NCBI RefSeq assembly: GCF_003443535.1
Contig: NZ_CP031946.1
Coordinates: forward strand, 3,486,001-3,550,000
DNA: 64,000 nt
Direction of reading: 5' to 3'
DNA from: Ruegeria sp. AD91A
GTDB taxonomy: Bacteria; Pseudomonadota; Alphaproteobacteria; Rhodobacterales; Rhodobacteraceae
Of the stretch, positions 18,558 through 27,671 are shown one piece after another. Positions within the stretch are counted from its first letter, which is position 1; each line of letters begins with the position of its first letter. The notes below the pieces were generated by a model, which saw only the letters and a program-made list of their open reading frames with translations, was not told the DNA's origin and did no database searches. The position numbers and the translations under genes were made by a program.

Positions 18558-18574
18558 AATCACAATTTGTGATT
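18558..18574. promoter_or_regulatory. Palindromic operator candidate between the ORF6N and HNH genes
   Basis: AATCACAATTTGTGATT is a perfect inverted repeat (8+1+8) in the 149-base divergent region, 14 bases before the ORF6N start. It is well placed for autoregulation of the ORF6N gene and perhaps control of the HNH gene. Confidence 0.55.
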
Positions 18575-18693
18575 TCAAACGTGGAGGAGTGCGCGTTGGG
18601 CTGCAAGGGTGGAGTGCAAAGCTTGGAAACTAATCAATGCATACGGATATCACAGCCGCTTGATTGTGTGGCGCTATTTGGTAACTACCCAAC

Positions 18694-19578
18694 ATGGTTA
18701 AGGCTGTATTCATTGCATCGTCGCATTCTCACTACAAAGACCGACCCGGTGAAGTTTACCATTTTCCGAAACGGCAATACATGTCTCGCGTCGCGCAGAC
18801 AGTTGGAGACTGGGTAATATTCTACGCAGGGCGCATGGGCGGGAACCGAGGTTATTACGCTGTCCAACGTGTCGAGAAAGTAGTCGACGATCCTGTAGAT
18901 GCCACGCATGCATACGCCATCCTAGATCGCAGTACTTTATTCGATTTCGAAAACGAAGTGCCGCGCGTCGATCCATTGGGCAATACGTATGAAAGCGGAC
19001 TTCCACCCTCTGGAGGCGTGAATGCCTCAGCGGTCAGACTGATATCAGACGCGGACTTTTCTCGGATAGTGAATGAAGGAATGAGAGAGGTAAGTGACGC
19101 TGAAGCAATTCCTCGTCATGACGGCTTTTCAGATATCCAAACTCCGTTTCATGTTCCAAGTAATTTCTCCGAGGTACGCGAGAGAATTCTAACTTCAAGA
19201 GCCTTTCGGGACGCCAGTTTCGCTAGGCAAGTTAAGCGAGCCTATCAAGCTCGTTGCGCAATGTCCGGGTTGGAATTGCGAAACGGAGGTGGCCGCCCGG
19301 AAGTCGAGGCCGCACACATTGTTCCCGTGAGTGAAAACGGGCCAGACAGTGTTCAAAATGGTATGGCTCTATCGGGAACAATTCATTGGATGTTTGATCG
19401 TGGCTTGGTATCGGTAGATGAAGATCTCTCGATACTAATCGCTAAAGACAGCGTTGCTGCACCAGTGGCCGACAGGTTGTTTACACCTGAACGAAAACTG
19501 ATCGTTCCAGACACATTTACGCTACGTCCGCACGAGAAGTTTTTGAATTGGCATAGAGCCAATCGTTTCAAGGGCTGA
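18694..19578 (+). CDS. Probable EVE-HNH modification-dependent restriction endonuclease (type IV-like)
   Basis: A 294-residue two-domain protein. Residues about 1-130 (PGEVYHFPKRQYMSRV, TVGDWVIFYAGR, GYYAVQRVEKVVDDP) resemble the PUA/EVE-like module that reads modified bases in EVE-HNH enzymes. Residues about 185-260 form an HNH_2 nuclease: CAMSGLELRNGGGRPEVEAAHIVPVSE, NGMALSGTIHWMFDRGLVSV. The AHI, N and H residues are the expected catalytic set. There is no partner methyltransferase, consistent with a modification-dependent enzyme. Codon use is more AT-rich than neighbours, as in acquired defence genes. Target specificity is unknown. Confidence 0.8.
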   Translation: MVKAVFIASSHSHYKDRPGEVYHFPKRQYMSRVAQTVGDWVIFYAGRMGGNRGYYAVQRVEKVVDDPVDATHAYAILDRSTLFDFENEVPRVDPLGNTYESGLPPSGGVNASAVRLISDADFSRIVNEGMREVSDAEAIPRHDGFSDIQTPFHVPSNFSEVRERILTSRAFRDASFARQVKRAYQARCAMSGLELRNGGGRPEVEAAHIVPVSENGPDSVQNGMALSGTIHWMFDRGLVSVDEDLSILIAKDSVAAPVADRLFTPERKLIVPDTFTLRPHEKFLNWHRANRFKG

Positions 19579-19581
19579 GCG

Positions 19582-21768
19582 TCACCTCTTCCTTCTCTTC
19601 ACATTCCCACCCCGTTGCCCCGGCCTGCCAGCCGTTGACCGCCCGCGCGATTTCACCGCGTCTTCTGAGGCTTTCTCGACCGCCCATTGACGCGCCATGG
19701 GGTCGTCGGCGACGGCCAGATCGACGGCTTCCAGACGTTTGATCTCATCCCGGATGTTGGCAGCCTCTTCGAACTCCAAATTCTCGGCGGCTTTGCGCAT
19801 CTTGTCGCGCAGACCATCCAGATGCGCCTCAAGGTTCGCGCCGTGCATCGGTTTGTCGATGGTGGCGGTGACGCGGTTCATGTCGACGTCGCCCTTGTAG
19901 AGACCGGCCAGGACATCCTCGACATTCTTTTGTACGGTCGCGGGGGTGATGCCGTGTTCTTCATTATACGCGACCTGCTTGGCGCGGCGGCGGTTGGTTT
20001 CGCCCAAAGCACGCTCCATCGAGCCGGTGATCTTGTCGGCATACATGATCACCCGGCCATCAGCGTTCCGCGCGGCGCGGCCGATGGTCTGGATCAGGGA
20101 TGTTTCCGAGCGCAGGAAACCCTCTTTGTCGGCATCGAGAATGGCGACCAGACCGCATTCAGGAATGTCGAGCCCTTCGCGCAGCAGGTTGATACCGATC
20201 AGCACGTCGAAGGCGCCCAGCCGCAGGTCGCGCAGGATTTCGATGCGTTCCAGCGTGTCGATGTCGGAATGCATATAGCGGACCTTGATGCCCTGTTCGT
20301 GCAGGTATTCCGTCAGGTCCTCAGCCATGCGTTTGGTCAGCGTGGTGACCAGCGTGCGGTATCCGTCGGCAGCGACCTTGCGCACCTCGTCCAAAAGATC
20401 GTCCACCTGCATGGACACAGGGCGGATTTCGACCTCGGGGTCCAAGAGGCCAGTGGGGCGGATCACCTGTTCGGTGAAGACGCCGCCGGTTTGCTCGATC
20501 TCCCATTTCGCCGGCGTGGCCGAGACGAAGACGGATTGCGGGCGCATGGCGTCCCATTCCTCGAACTTGAGGGGTCGGTTGTCCATGCAGGACGGCAGGC
20601 GGAACCCGTGCTCGGCCAGCGTGAACTTGCGCCGATAGTCGCCGCGATACATGCCACCGATCTGAGGGACACTGACGTGAGATTCGTCGGCGAAGACAAT
20701 GGCGTTGTCGGGGATAAATTCGAACAGGGTCGGGGGCGGTTCACCCGGTGCGCGGCCTGTCAGATAACGCGAGTAGTTTTCGATGCCGTTGCAGACGCCG
20801 GTGGCCTCGAGCATTTCCAGATCGAAATTGGTGCGCTGTTCCAGCCGTTGGGCTTCCAGCAGTTTGCCCTCGCCCACCAGTTGGTCGAGGCGCGTGCGCA
20901 GTTCCTTTTTGATGCCGATGATCGCCTGCTGCATCGTGGGTTTCGGCGTCACGTAGTGGGAATTGGCGTAGACGCGCACCTGCTCCATCGTTGCGGCGCG
21001 TTCGCCGGTCAGCGGGTCGAACTCGGTGATACTTTCAAGCTCCTCTCCGAAGAACGAGAATTTCCAGGCGCGGTCCTCAAGGTGGGCGGGCCAGATTTCC
21101 AGTGAGTCGCCGCGCACCCGGAACGACCCGCGTTGAAACGCCTGATCGTTGCGGCGGTATTGCTGGGCCACCAGATCGGCCATCACCTGCCGCTGGTCGT
21201 ATTCGTTTCCGACCTTCAGATCCTGCGTCATCGCCCCGTAGGTCTCGATCGAGCCGATACCGTAGATGCACGAGACCGAGGCCACGATGATCACGTCGTC
21301 GCGTTCCAGCAGCGCCCGCGTAGCCGAGTGGCGCATCCGGTCGATCTGTTCGTTGATCTGGGATTCTTTCTCGATATACGTATCCGACCGCGCGACATAG
21401 GCCTCGGGCTGGTAGTAGTCGTAGTAGGAGACGAAGTATTCGACCGAGTTTTCCGGGAAAAAACTCTTGAACTCACCATAAAGCTGCGCCGCCAGTGTCT
21501 TGTTGGGTGCGAGGATGATCGCCGGGCGTTGGGTTTCCTCGATCACCTTGGCCATGGTGAAGGTTTTGCCCGTACCGGTCGCCCCCAACAGAACCTGATC
21601 ACGCTCCCCATCCAGAATACCGCCTGCGAGCTCCTTGATCGCGGTTGGCTGGTCTCCAGCGGGGGCGAACTCCGTATGCATGACAAACTGTTTGCCGCCT
21701 TCCAGTTTCAGGCGGGCCCGAACATCTTCGGTTGTCATTTGGGTCTTGTCGGAATGGGCGTATGGCAT
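19582..21768 (-). CDS. uvrB: Excinuclease ABC subunit B
   Basis: A full-length UvrB of 728 residues, the damage-verifying helicase-like subunit of nucleotide excision repair that loads on DNA from UvrA and recruits UvrC. Walker A GATGTGKT is at residues 62-69, the damage-wedge hairpin [11 protein letters not shown] near 115, the DEXX-type [10 protein letters not shown] in the middle, helicase motif [11 protein letters not shown] and a UVR motif ([15 protein letters not shown]) near the C-terminus. A basic glycine tail ends the protein. GGAG lies eight bases before the ATG at 21768. The stop is three bases from the HNH gene's stop. Confidence 0.96.
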   Translation of the reverse strand: MPYAHSDKTQMTTEDVRARLKLEGGKQFVMHTEFAPAGDQPTAIKELAGGILDGERDQVLLGATGTGKTFTMAKVIEETQRPAIILAPNKTLAAQLYGEFKSFFPENSVEYFVSYYDYYQPEAYVARSDTYIEKESQINEQIDRMRHSATRALLERDDVIIVASVSCIYGIGSIETYGAMTQDLKVGNEYDQRQVMADLVAQQYRRNDQAFQRGSFRVRGDSLEIWPAHLEDRAWKFSFFGEELESITEFDPLTGERAATMEQVRVYANSHYVTPKPTMQQAIIGIKKELRTRLDQLVGEGKLLEAQRLEQRTNFDLEMLEATGVCNGIENYSRYLTGRAPGEPPPTLFEFIPDNAIVFADESHVSVPQIGGMYRGDYRRKFTLAEHGFRLPSCMDNRPLKFEEWDAMRPQSVFVSATPAKWEIEQTGGVFTEQVIRPTGLLDPEVEIRPVSMQVDDLLDEVRKVAADGYRTLVTTLTKRMAEDLTEYLHEQGIKVRYMHSDIDTLERIEILRDLRLGAFDVLIGINLLREGLDIPECGLVAILDADKEGFLRSETSLIQTIGRAARNADGRVIMYADKITGSMERALGETNRRRAKQVAYNEEHGITPATVQKNVEDVLAGLYKGDVDMNRVTATIDKPMHGANLEAHLDGLRDKMRKAAENLEFEEAANIRDEIKRLEAVDLAVADDPMARQWAVEKASEDAVKSRGRSTAGRPGQRGGNVKRRKR

Positions 21769-21782
21769 GGGCAGGCTCCGGA

Positions 21783-22040
21783 TCAGGCTCCTACATTTGT
21801 TCTTATTTTGTCCAACTGCAAGGGTTGATCCGGTACAAATCTCCCAGTTTTGATACTAGGCAGATACGCATCCGGATCGTGATCCGAACCAATCTTACCG
21901 GCCAACGCGGCAAGCTCGCCGTCGAGAGCCTTCGTCATCATCGGTTTGACGGCGATCACGGCATGGGCTTCGGTCGAGGGCATCGCCAAGATGTTCCCGG
22001 GGTTTGCGTCGACGTCCATAGTGCGTTCGCGATGGATCAT
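21783..22040 (-). CDS. Small hypothetical protein
   Basis: A possible 85-residue protein from ATG 22040, preceded by AAGGAT at a good distance. It has [26 protein letters not shown] and ends [12 protein letters not shown], with no signal or membrane segment and no family I recognise. It lies just upstream of uvrB in the same direction. A longer start at 22103 (MPETVIRTNYDLRKI) is possible. It could also be a chance open frame. Confidence 0.35.
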   Translation of the reverse strand: MIHRERTMDVDANPGNILAMPSTEAHAVIAVKPMMTKALDGELAALAGKIGSDHDPDAYLPSIKTGRFVPDQPLQLDKIRTNVGA

Positions 22041-22198
22041 CTGTTTTATCCTTCGGCTGATTTTTCGAAGATCATAGTTGGTCCTGATGACAGTTTCTGG
22101 CATTGGCGGGCTTCGGTGATCCGCGACAATTGTTGTCTTGTCCCGGGCTGCGCTCTGACGCATAAACAGGTTCAGCCAAGTGAGTACGGAGAGGCGAC

Positions 22199-22510
22199 AT
22201 GCGCGCACGGATTTACCAGCCTGCAAGAAATGCGATGACCTCGGGGATGGCCAAAACCCGCAAATGGGTTCTGGAATATGCCCCTGCTTCGGCACGTGAG
22301 GTTGATCCGCTGATGGGCTGGACGTCATCCAATGACACGCAAACCCAGATACGTCTGAAATTCGACACCAAGAAAGAGGCGATTGATTACGCTCGTGACA
22401 ATGGTATCGACGCGCAGGTCAGCGAGCCGCACAAGCGCAAAGCCAACCTGCGCGCACGGGGCTACGGGGAAAACTTCGCCACCGACCGGCGTGCGCCCTG
22501 GACACACTGA
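22199..22510 (+). CDS. NADH dehydrogenase (complex I) NDUFS4-like accessory subunit
   Basis: A 103-residue protein of the ETC complex I conserved-region family (NDUFS4/18-kDa type), an accessory subunit of respiratory complex I in alphaproteobacteria and mitochondria. The core reads [53 protein letters not shown] and ends [23 protein letters not shown] precedes the ATG. It is next to a GNAT gene starting at the base after its stop codon. Confidence 0.9.
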   Translation: MRARIYQPARNAMTSGMAKTRKWVLEYAPASAREVDPLMGWTSSNDTQTQIRLKFDTKKEAIDYARDNGIDAQVSEPHKRKANLRARGYGENFATDRRAPWTH

Positions 22511-22987
22511 ATGATCGACATTCGCGAGGCCGACCCGACTTCGGACGTGTTGCGCCCGGTTGTCGAAGCGCATTTCGCCCACAGCGAATCAGCGGGTCCT
22601 GCGGAAAGCAACCACACGATGAGCGCCGAGTCACTGGCCGGACCGGGGATTCGATTCTGTGCGATCTACGACGGCAAGCAGGCTTTGGGCTGCGGCGCTT
22701 TGAAAGCGCTGCCCGATGGTACGGCCGAGGTGAAATCGGTGCATATCCTCGCGCAGGCGCGTGGGCGCGGACTGGCGCGCGTCATGATGATCCATCTGGC
22801 AGAACTGGCGCGTGCTGAAGGTGTCGAAGCCCTGGTTTTGGAAACCGGGGCAGAGCATCTTCCGGAGTATGATGCCGCTCGTAAACTCTACGAAGCGTTG
22901 GGCTATTCCTACTGCGGACCGATCTTTGGGTACAGCGACGATCCGAACAGCGCATTCATGCGCTTGGCTCTTGAACCCCACGCGTAA
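22511..22987 (+). CDS. GNAT-family N-acetyltransferase
   Basis: A 158-residue GCN5-related acetyltransferase. The acetyl-CoA loop is in VHILAQARGRGLARVMMIHL (R/Q-x-x-G-x-G/A pattern ARGRGLA), with the following helix AELARAEGV and the C-terminal YEALGYSYCGPI. The substrate cannot be inferred. The ATG directly follows the stop of the NDUFS4-like gene, so the two are translationally coupled. Confidence 0.88.
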   Translation: MIDIREADPTSDVLRPVVEAHFAHSESAGPAESNHTMSAESLAGPGIRFCAIYDGKQALGCGALKALPDGTAEVKSVHILAQARGRGLARVMMIHLAELARAEGVEALVLETGAEHLPEYDAARKLYEALGYSYCGPIFGYSDDPNSAFMRLALEPHA

Positions 22988-23008
22988 AAACCGCAAGAAG
23001 GGTGCAGC

Positions 23009-23085
23009 GGTCCCTTAGCTCAACTGGATAGAGCAGCTGACTTCTAATCAGCAGGTTGAGGGTTCGAGTCCTTCAGGGATCGCCA
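23009..23085 (+). tRNA. tRNA-Arg (anticodon TCT)
   Basis: The full cloverleaf folds: acceptor GGTCCCT pairs with AGGGATC (one G-U), D stem GCTC/GAGC, anticodon stem GCTGA/TCAGC with loop CTTCTAA, T stem GAGGG/CCTTC with TTCGAGT, discriminator G and encoded CCA (23083-23085). The anticodon TCT (23043-23045) reads AGA. Confidence 0.95.
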
Positions 23086-23404
23086 TTCTCGAACGCCAAT
23101 TTCAATGAAAGCACCGGGCCGTTGGGGCCGCCGCTTTCTTGTGGCTGCTGGGTGGGGGGGGAAGGGCTGGACGAGGGGGTCATGCCAGCCCTTCTTAGGG
23201 GTCACAGAGTGGTAGTGTGTTCCTTAACTAAACATTAACCTGATTCACCGTGTTCCGAAATTGGGGGATTCCCGTAGGGCGGCCAATGCGCGGATTTCAG
23301 CGTGTGGAGTGTTCTGAAGGTTCGGGATCTGGGATCATGTCGCTGCTTTTTCGAGGGGATTTGGGGCTTTGGGAGCAAAAGCTCTGAGGTAGTCAAAAAA
23401 AATA
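23086..23404. other. Intergenic region between tRNA-Arg and the iol locus
   Basis: About 320 bases without a supportable gene. It has a G-rich stretch with a perfect hairpin at 23161-23194 and an A-rich run just before the LacI-type operator at 23405. The short open frames here have no features. Confidence 0.5.
23161..23194 (+). terminator. Perfect hairpin after tRNA-Arg, possible terminator
   Basis: GAAGGGCTGG (23161-23170) pairs perfectly with CCAGCCCTTC (23185-23194) around a 14-base loop. Only TT follows, so it is a weak intrinsic terminator candidate for the tRNA transcript. Confidence 0.4.
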
Positions 23405-23420
23405 TTGCAACCGGTTGCAA
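23405..23420. promoter_or_regulatory. LacI-family operator upstream of iolG
   Basis: TTGCAACCGGTTGCAA is a perfect 16-base palindrome with the central CG step typical of LacI/GalR-family operators, 44 bases before the iolG start. Three more near-identical copies lie in the locus. A second short palindrome, TTGCGCGCAA, follows at 23433-23442. Confidence 0.85.
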
Positions 23421-23464
23421 AGAGAATCATTGTTGCGCGCAATAACAAGATTCGGGAGAGTTGC

Positions 23465-24478
23465 ATGTTGAAGGTCGGATTGTTGGGCGCCGGGCGCATC
23501 GGGCGTGTTCATGCAGAGGCGATTGTATCTCATCCGGGCAGCACGCTCAGTGCCGTTTCCGACGCCTTGCCCGAAGCTGCGGCGAGCCTGGCCAACGATC
23601 ATGGGGTCGATGCGCGCCGCTCTGAAGAGATCCTTGCGGATCCGGAGATTGGCGCGGTTCTGATCGCAACTCCAACCAACACGCATTCTGATCTGATCGA
23701 AGCTGCGACCGGCGCAGGCAAGGCTGTTCTGTGCGAAAAGCCTGTTGATCTGAACCTTCAGCGTGCCACGGATTGCCTGAACACTGTCTCGGGACGAGGC
23801 AAGCCGGTAATGATTGGATTTAATCGGCGATTCGATCCCAATTTCGCGTCCTTGAAGGCGGGGTTGGACGCGGGTGAAATTGGTAAGGCGGAATTGCTTT
23901 CAATCAACTCGTTTGACCCAGCACCACCGCCGGTAAGCTACGTAAAAGTTTCTGGTGGGTTGTTTCGAGACATGATGATTCATGATTTTGATATGGCAAA
24001 CTACCTGATGGGGGAGGTTCCCGATACCATCTCGGCGGTTGGATCTTCGCTTGTGGACGCCGAGATTGGGGCTGCAGGAGATGTGGACACAGCCGTAGTT
24101 ACAATGTCCTACGCGGATGGCAGGATTGCAGTCATCAAGAATTCACGGCGCGCAGCCTATGGCTATGACCAGCGGGTCGAGTTGTTGGGTTCTGAGGGGT
24201 TGCTGCAGGCTCGGAATGTACTGGAAAACACAGTCGTAAAATCAACGGCAGACGGTGTTGTGGGCGCCAAACCAACCTATTTCTTCCTGGAGCGCTACAT
24301 GCCTGCGTACCGCGTGGAATGGGCCGCATTTGTCGAAGCTGTTGAAGGCGGATCCGACGTTCCGGTGACATTGAAAGATGGTGTTGCGGCACTGGCGATG
24401 GCCGAGGCTGCAACCGTGTCAGCGCAGACAGGAAAACCGGTTCGAATGGAAGAAATTTTGAAACCGGTTGCAAAATGA
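23465..24478 (+). CDS. iolG: Inositol 2-dehydrogenase (Gfo/Idh/MocA family)
   Basis: A 337-residue NAD(P)-dependent dehydrogenase that oxidises myo-inositol to 2-keto-inositol, the first step of inositol catabolism. I start at ATG 23465 after GGGAGAG. GLLGAGRIGRVHAEAI is the dinucleotide fold, AVLCEKPVDLNL carries the EKP catalytic lysine, and MMIHDFDMANYLMGEVP has the HDxD active-site motif of IolG. Its last codons overlap the second LacI operator. The transporter genes follow. Confidence 0.9.
   Translation: MLKVGLLGAGRIGRVHAEAIVSHPGSTLSAVSDALPEAAASLANDHGVDARRSEEILADPEIGAVLIATPTNTHSDLIEAATGAGKAVLCEKPVDLNLQRATDCLNTVSGRGKPVMIGFNRRFDPNFASLKAGLDAGEIGKAELLSINSFDPAPPPVSYVKVSGGLFRDMMIHDFDMANYLMGEVPDTISAVGSSLVDAEIGAAGDVDTAVVTMSYADGRIAVIKNSRRAAYGYDQRVELLGSEGLLQARNVLENTVVKSTADGVVGAKPTYFFLERYMPAYRVEWAAFVEAVEGGSDVPVTLKDGVAALAMAEAATVSAQTGKPVRMEEILKPVAK
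24458..24473. promoter_or_regulatory. LacI-family operator at the end of iolG
   Basis: TTGAAACCGGTTGCAA differs by one base from the perfect palindrome at 23405 and overlaps the last codons of iolG, about 130 bases before the transporter operon. It may add an internal promoter for the ABC genes or act as a loop partner with the upstream operator. Confidence 0.65.
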
Positions 24479-24602
24479 TCGAAATTCTTCAAACTTACGC
24501 CAGCTCGGCCCAGCGTCGCAGCCACGGAGATTCGGCACAGCCGGATGATTGGGGCCGGTACCCCAACAGAAGATCAGACTGAACCAATGGGAGGAAACTG
24601 AA

Positions 24603-25523
24603 ATGAAGAAATTCGTTAAAGGCGCGCTTGCTGCGGGGGCATTGGCCTTGGCCACGCCCGCGTTTGCACAGGAAATCGTGGTCGTGTCGCATGGCCAGGC
24701 AAACGACGCATTCTGGAACGTCGTGAAAAACGGTGTCGAGCAGGCCGGTAAAGATGTCGGTGTGAACGTGGAATATCGTGCGCCTGAAACCTTTGACATG
24801 GTGGCCATGTCGCAGCTGATCGACGCCGCCGTGAACCAGGAGCCCGACGGGCTGATCGTTTCGATCCCGGATGCGGACGCGCTTGGCCCCTCGATCGAAC
24901 GCGCGGTTGCCGCCGGTATCCCGGTGATCTCGATCAACTCGGGCGCAGAAGTGGCCAAGGAACTGGGTGCTCTGCTGCACGTAGGTCAGGACGAATACGA
25001 TGCAGGGAAAGCAGCTGGTGAAGAACTGGCGTCGATGGGTGGCTCCAATGCGATCTGTGTCAACCACGAGGTTGGCAACGTGTCACTTGACCTGCGCTGC
25101 GAAGGTTTCACCGAAGGGTTTGGCGGTAAGGTAACCGTTCTGCCGACCTCGAACGATCCGTCCGAGATCGAGTCCAAGGTTTCTGCCGCGCTGGCTTCTG
25201 ACGAAAGCGTCGATACCGTTATGGCTTTGGGCGCAAGCTCGGCCGGCGAGCCATCTGTCGCTGCTGCCAAAGCGTCGGGGCGGGATGTGAATGTTGCCTC
25301 GTTCGACCTGTCGGCCAACTTCTTGCAGTCAATCGTTGATGGCGATGCGGCCTTTGCCATCGACCAGCAGCAGTACCTTCAGGGTTATCTGTCCGTGAAC
25401 TTCATGGGTCTGCACGCCAAGTACGGCCTGATGCCGGGCGGCGACGTGCCGTCGGGTCCGAACCTGATCACTCAGGACAAGGCCGCTCAGGTCATCGAAC
25501 TGTCCGCACAGGGCATCCGCTGA
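24603..25523 (+). CDS. Inositol/sugar ABC transporter, periplasmic binding protein
   Basis: A 306-residue periplasmic binding protein of the ribose type (PBP1). The start at ATG 24603 has GGGAGGAAAC upstream; the signal peptide is MKKFVKGALAAGALALATPAFA. The mature part begins IVVVSHGQANDAFWNVVKNG, the ligand-proximal N-domain motif, with ANQEPDGLIVSIPDAD and later SFDLSANFLQSI. Position between iolG and permease/ATPase genes suggests myo-inositol (compare IbpA of Caulobacter); the specificity is inferred from context. Confidence 0.88.
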   Translation: MKKFVKGALAAGALALATPAFAQEIVVVSHGQANDAFWNVVKNGVEQAGKDVGVNVEYRAPETFDMVAMSQLIDAAVNQEPDGLIVSIPDADALGPSIERAVAAGIPVISINSGAEVAKELGALLHVGQDEYDAGKAAGEELASMGGSNAICVNHEVGNVSLDLRCEGFTEGFGGKVTVLPTSNDPSEIESKVSAALASDESVDTVMALGASSAGEPSVAAAKASGRDVNVASFDLSANFLQSIVDGDAAFAIDQQQYLQGYLSVNFMGLHAKYGLMPGGDVPSGPNLITQDKAAQVIELSAQGIR

Positions 25524-25592
25524 CTTCGGCGCGATCCGGCAATCAACAGGATCGGCGCCAACGCGCCGGTCTCACCGAATTGGGAGGAAACC

Positions 25593-26699
25593 ATGAGTGA
25601 ATCAGCGCCCGTCCTGTCGGACGAAAGGGTCAAGAAAGAACCATTCCTAGCCAAACTAATGAAACGGCCCGAGTTGGGTGCCATTGCCGGTGCTGTTCTG
25701 GTTTTCCTATTCTTTGCGATCACCGCAGATGAATCGATGTTCACCCTTGCTGGTGTTATGAACTTCATGACCCCTGCGGCGCAGTTGGGCATCCTGGCTA
25801 TCGGCGCCGCACTACTGATGATTGGCGGAGAGTTCGACTTGTCAATCGGATCGATGGTTGCGTTCTCGGGGCTGTTTTTCGGCGTCTGTGTCGTGACCTG
25901 GCAATTGCCACTGATCTTCGCCATCCCAATGACATTCGTATTCGCGGCCTGTGTTGGTGCGATCAACGGCAATATCGTGATCCGTTCGGGCCTGCCATCG
26001 TTCATTGTAACGCTGGCGTTTTTGTTCATCCTTCGTGGCCTGTCACTGGTCGGCCTGAAAATGGCAACAGGCGGTTCGACCCAGTTGCGCGGTGTACGCG
26101 ATGCGGTCGAAAACGACTGGCTGGCTCCTTTCTTTTCGGGCGAAGCATTCGGCAGCCTGTTCGCATGGCTGGCCGCCAACGGCATGATAGATACATTCAA
26201 AAGCGGCGCGCCCAAGGTCCCGGGAATTCCCGTCGAAATCCTGTGGTTCATTTTCATTACACTGGCGGCAACCTACGTTCTGTTGCGCACCCCGGTCGGG
26301 AACTGGATTTTCGCCTCGGGTGGTGACAGCACAGCTGCATCCAACTCAGGTGTTCCGGTGAGCCGCGTCAAGGTTTCACTGTTCATGCTGACGGCCTGCT
26401 GTGCCGCTCTGGTGGCCATCATAACCGTCATGGACGCAGGCTCGACCGATGCGCGGCGGGGGTTTCAGAAAGAATTTGAGGCGATTATCGCCGCGGTGAT
26501 CGGCGGCTGCCTGCTGACTGGCGGATATGGCTCGGCCATCGGTGCCTTCTTCGGCTCGATCATCTTTGGCATGGTCGTCATCGGCCTGACCTATACCGAC
26601 TTTGATCAGGATTGGTTCCAGGTTTTCCTGGGCGCCATGCTGTTGATTGCCGTTCTGTTCAACAACGCGATCCGTAAGCGCGTAACCGGGGAGCGCTGA
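25593..26699 (+). CDS. Inositol/sugar ABC transporter, permease
   Basis: A 368-residue RbsC/AraH-like permease with about ten membrane segments. [19 protein letters not shown] is the family motif, and [23 protein letters not shown] near the end is the conserved EAA-like region with the ATPase. GGGAGGAAACC precedes the ATG. It forms the pore of the importer with the binding protein upstream and the ATPase one base downstream. Confidence 0.9.
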   Translation: MSESAPVLSDERVKKEPFLAKLMKRPELGAIAGAVLVFLFFAITADESMFTLAGVMNFMTPAAQLGILAIGAALLMIGGEFDLSIGSMVAFSGLFFGVCVVTWQLPLIFAIPMTFVFAACVGAINGNIVIRSGLPSFIVTLAFLFILRGLSLVGLKMATGGSTQLRGVRDAVENDWLAPFFSGEAFGSLFAWLAANGMIDTFKSGAPKVPGIPVEILWFIFITLAATYVLLRTPVGNWIFASGGDSTAASNSGVPVSRVKVSLFMLTACCAALVAIITVMDAGSTDARRGFQKEFEAIIAAVIGGCLLTGGYGSAIGAFFGSIIFGMVVIGLTYTDFDQDWFQVFLGAMLLIAVLFNNAIRKRVTGER

Positions 26700-26700
26700 T

Positions 26701-27522
26701 ATGACCGAAGACACCAAGTTCCACCATGGCGATGCCGTCGGCGATCAGGCGCCCATCGTACAGATGAAAGACATAGAAAAACACTTTGGCAATATCATCG
26801 CGCTCGCTGGTGTCAGCTTTGACGTCAAACCCGGGGAATGCCATTGCCTGCTGGGCGATAACGGTGCGGGAAAGTCCACCTTCATCAAGACCATGTCCGG
26901 GGTACACAAGCCCACCAAGGGCGAGATCATGTTCGAAGGCAAGCCGCTTCACTTCGACACGCCGCGCGATGCCATGGAAGCGGGCATTGCAACCGTGTTC
27001 CAGGATCTTGCGATGATCCCGCTGATGAGCGTGACGCGCAATTTCTTCATGGGGCGTGAACCTACCAAGGGTAAAGGGCTGCTCAAGCGGTTCGATGTGG
27101 ATCATGCAAACGACGTCTGCATGGAAGAGATGCGCAAGATGGGCATCAATCTGCGCGGACCGGATCAGGCTGTCGGTACATTGTCAGGTGGTGAACGTCA
27201 GACTGTCGCCATCGCGCGGGCGGTGTATTTCGGCGCCAAGATCCTGATCCTGGACGAACCGACCTCGGCGCTTGGTGTGCGTCAGACGTCGAATGTTCTT
27301 GCCACAATCGACCGGGTGCGCAGCCAGGGTGTCGGCGTGGTTTTCATCAGCCACAACGTGCGCCATGCGCTGGCGGTGGGCGATCGTTTTACCGTGCTGA
27401 ACCGTGGCAAAACACTGGGTACGGCCACGCGCGGCGAAATCACACCGGAACAGCTGCAGGATCTGATGGCCGGCGGTCAGGAAATGGCCGAGCTTGAGGG
27501 ATCGCTGGGCGGTACTGTTTAA
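26701..27522 (+). CDS. Inositol/sugar ABC transporter, ATP-binding protein (single cassette)
   Basis: A 273-residue ATPase. Walker [10 protein letters not shown], signature [20 protein letters not shown] and Walker [13 protein letters not shown] are intact. It has one cassette, like FrcA, rather than the fused double cassette of RbsA-type proteins, so it must dimerise. ATG follows the permease stop by one base. It powers uptake for the catabolic enzymes encoded downstream. Confidence 0.9.
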   Translation: MTEDTKFHHGDAVGDQAPIVQMKDIEKHFGNIIALAGVSFDVKPGECHCLLGDNGAGKSTFIKTMSGVHKPTKGEIMFEGKPLHFDTPRDAMEAGIATVFQDLAMIPLMSVTRNFFMGREPTKGKGLLKRFDVDHANDVCMEEMRKMGINLRGPDQAVGTLSGGERQTVAIARAVYFGAKILILDEPTSALGVRQTSNVLATIDRVRSQGVGVVFISHNVRHALAVGDRFTVLNRGKTLGTATRGEITPEQLQDLMAGGQEMAELEGSLGGTV

Positions 27523-27671
27523 AACAAAATATCCGGATGTCCCCACGGGGGCATCCATCGGGCGGTGGCACCTGACGTCACTCTGTTTTCAGGCTCTGGT
27601 AAAAGGCCTGACACCTTCGCAAATGAGACAACCCGCGGACCGCCAACAGCGGCTCCGAGTTGAAAGGGATC

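Noticed and set aside
19687..21105. 472-codon open frame on the plus strand
   Set aside because: Antisense to uvrB, with no domain of its own.
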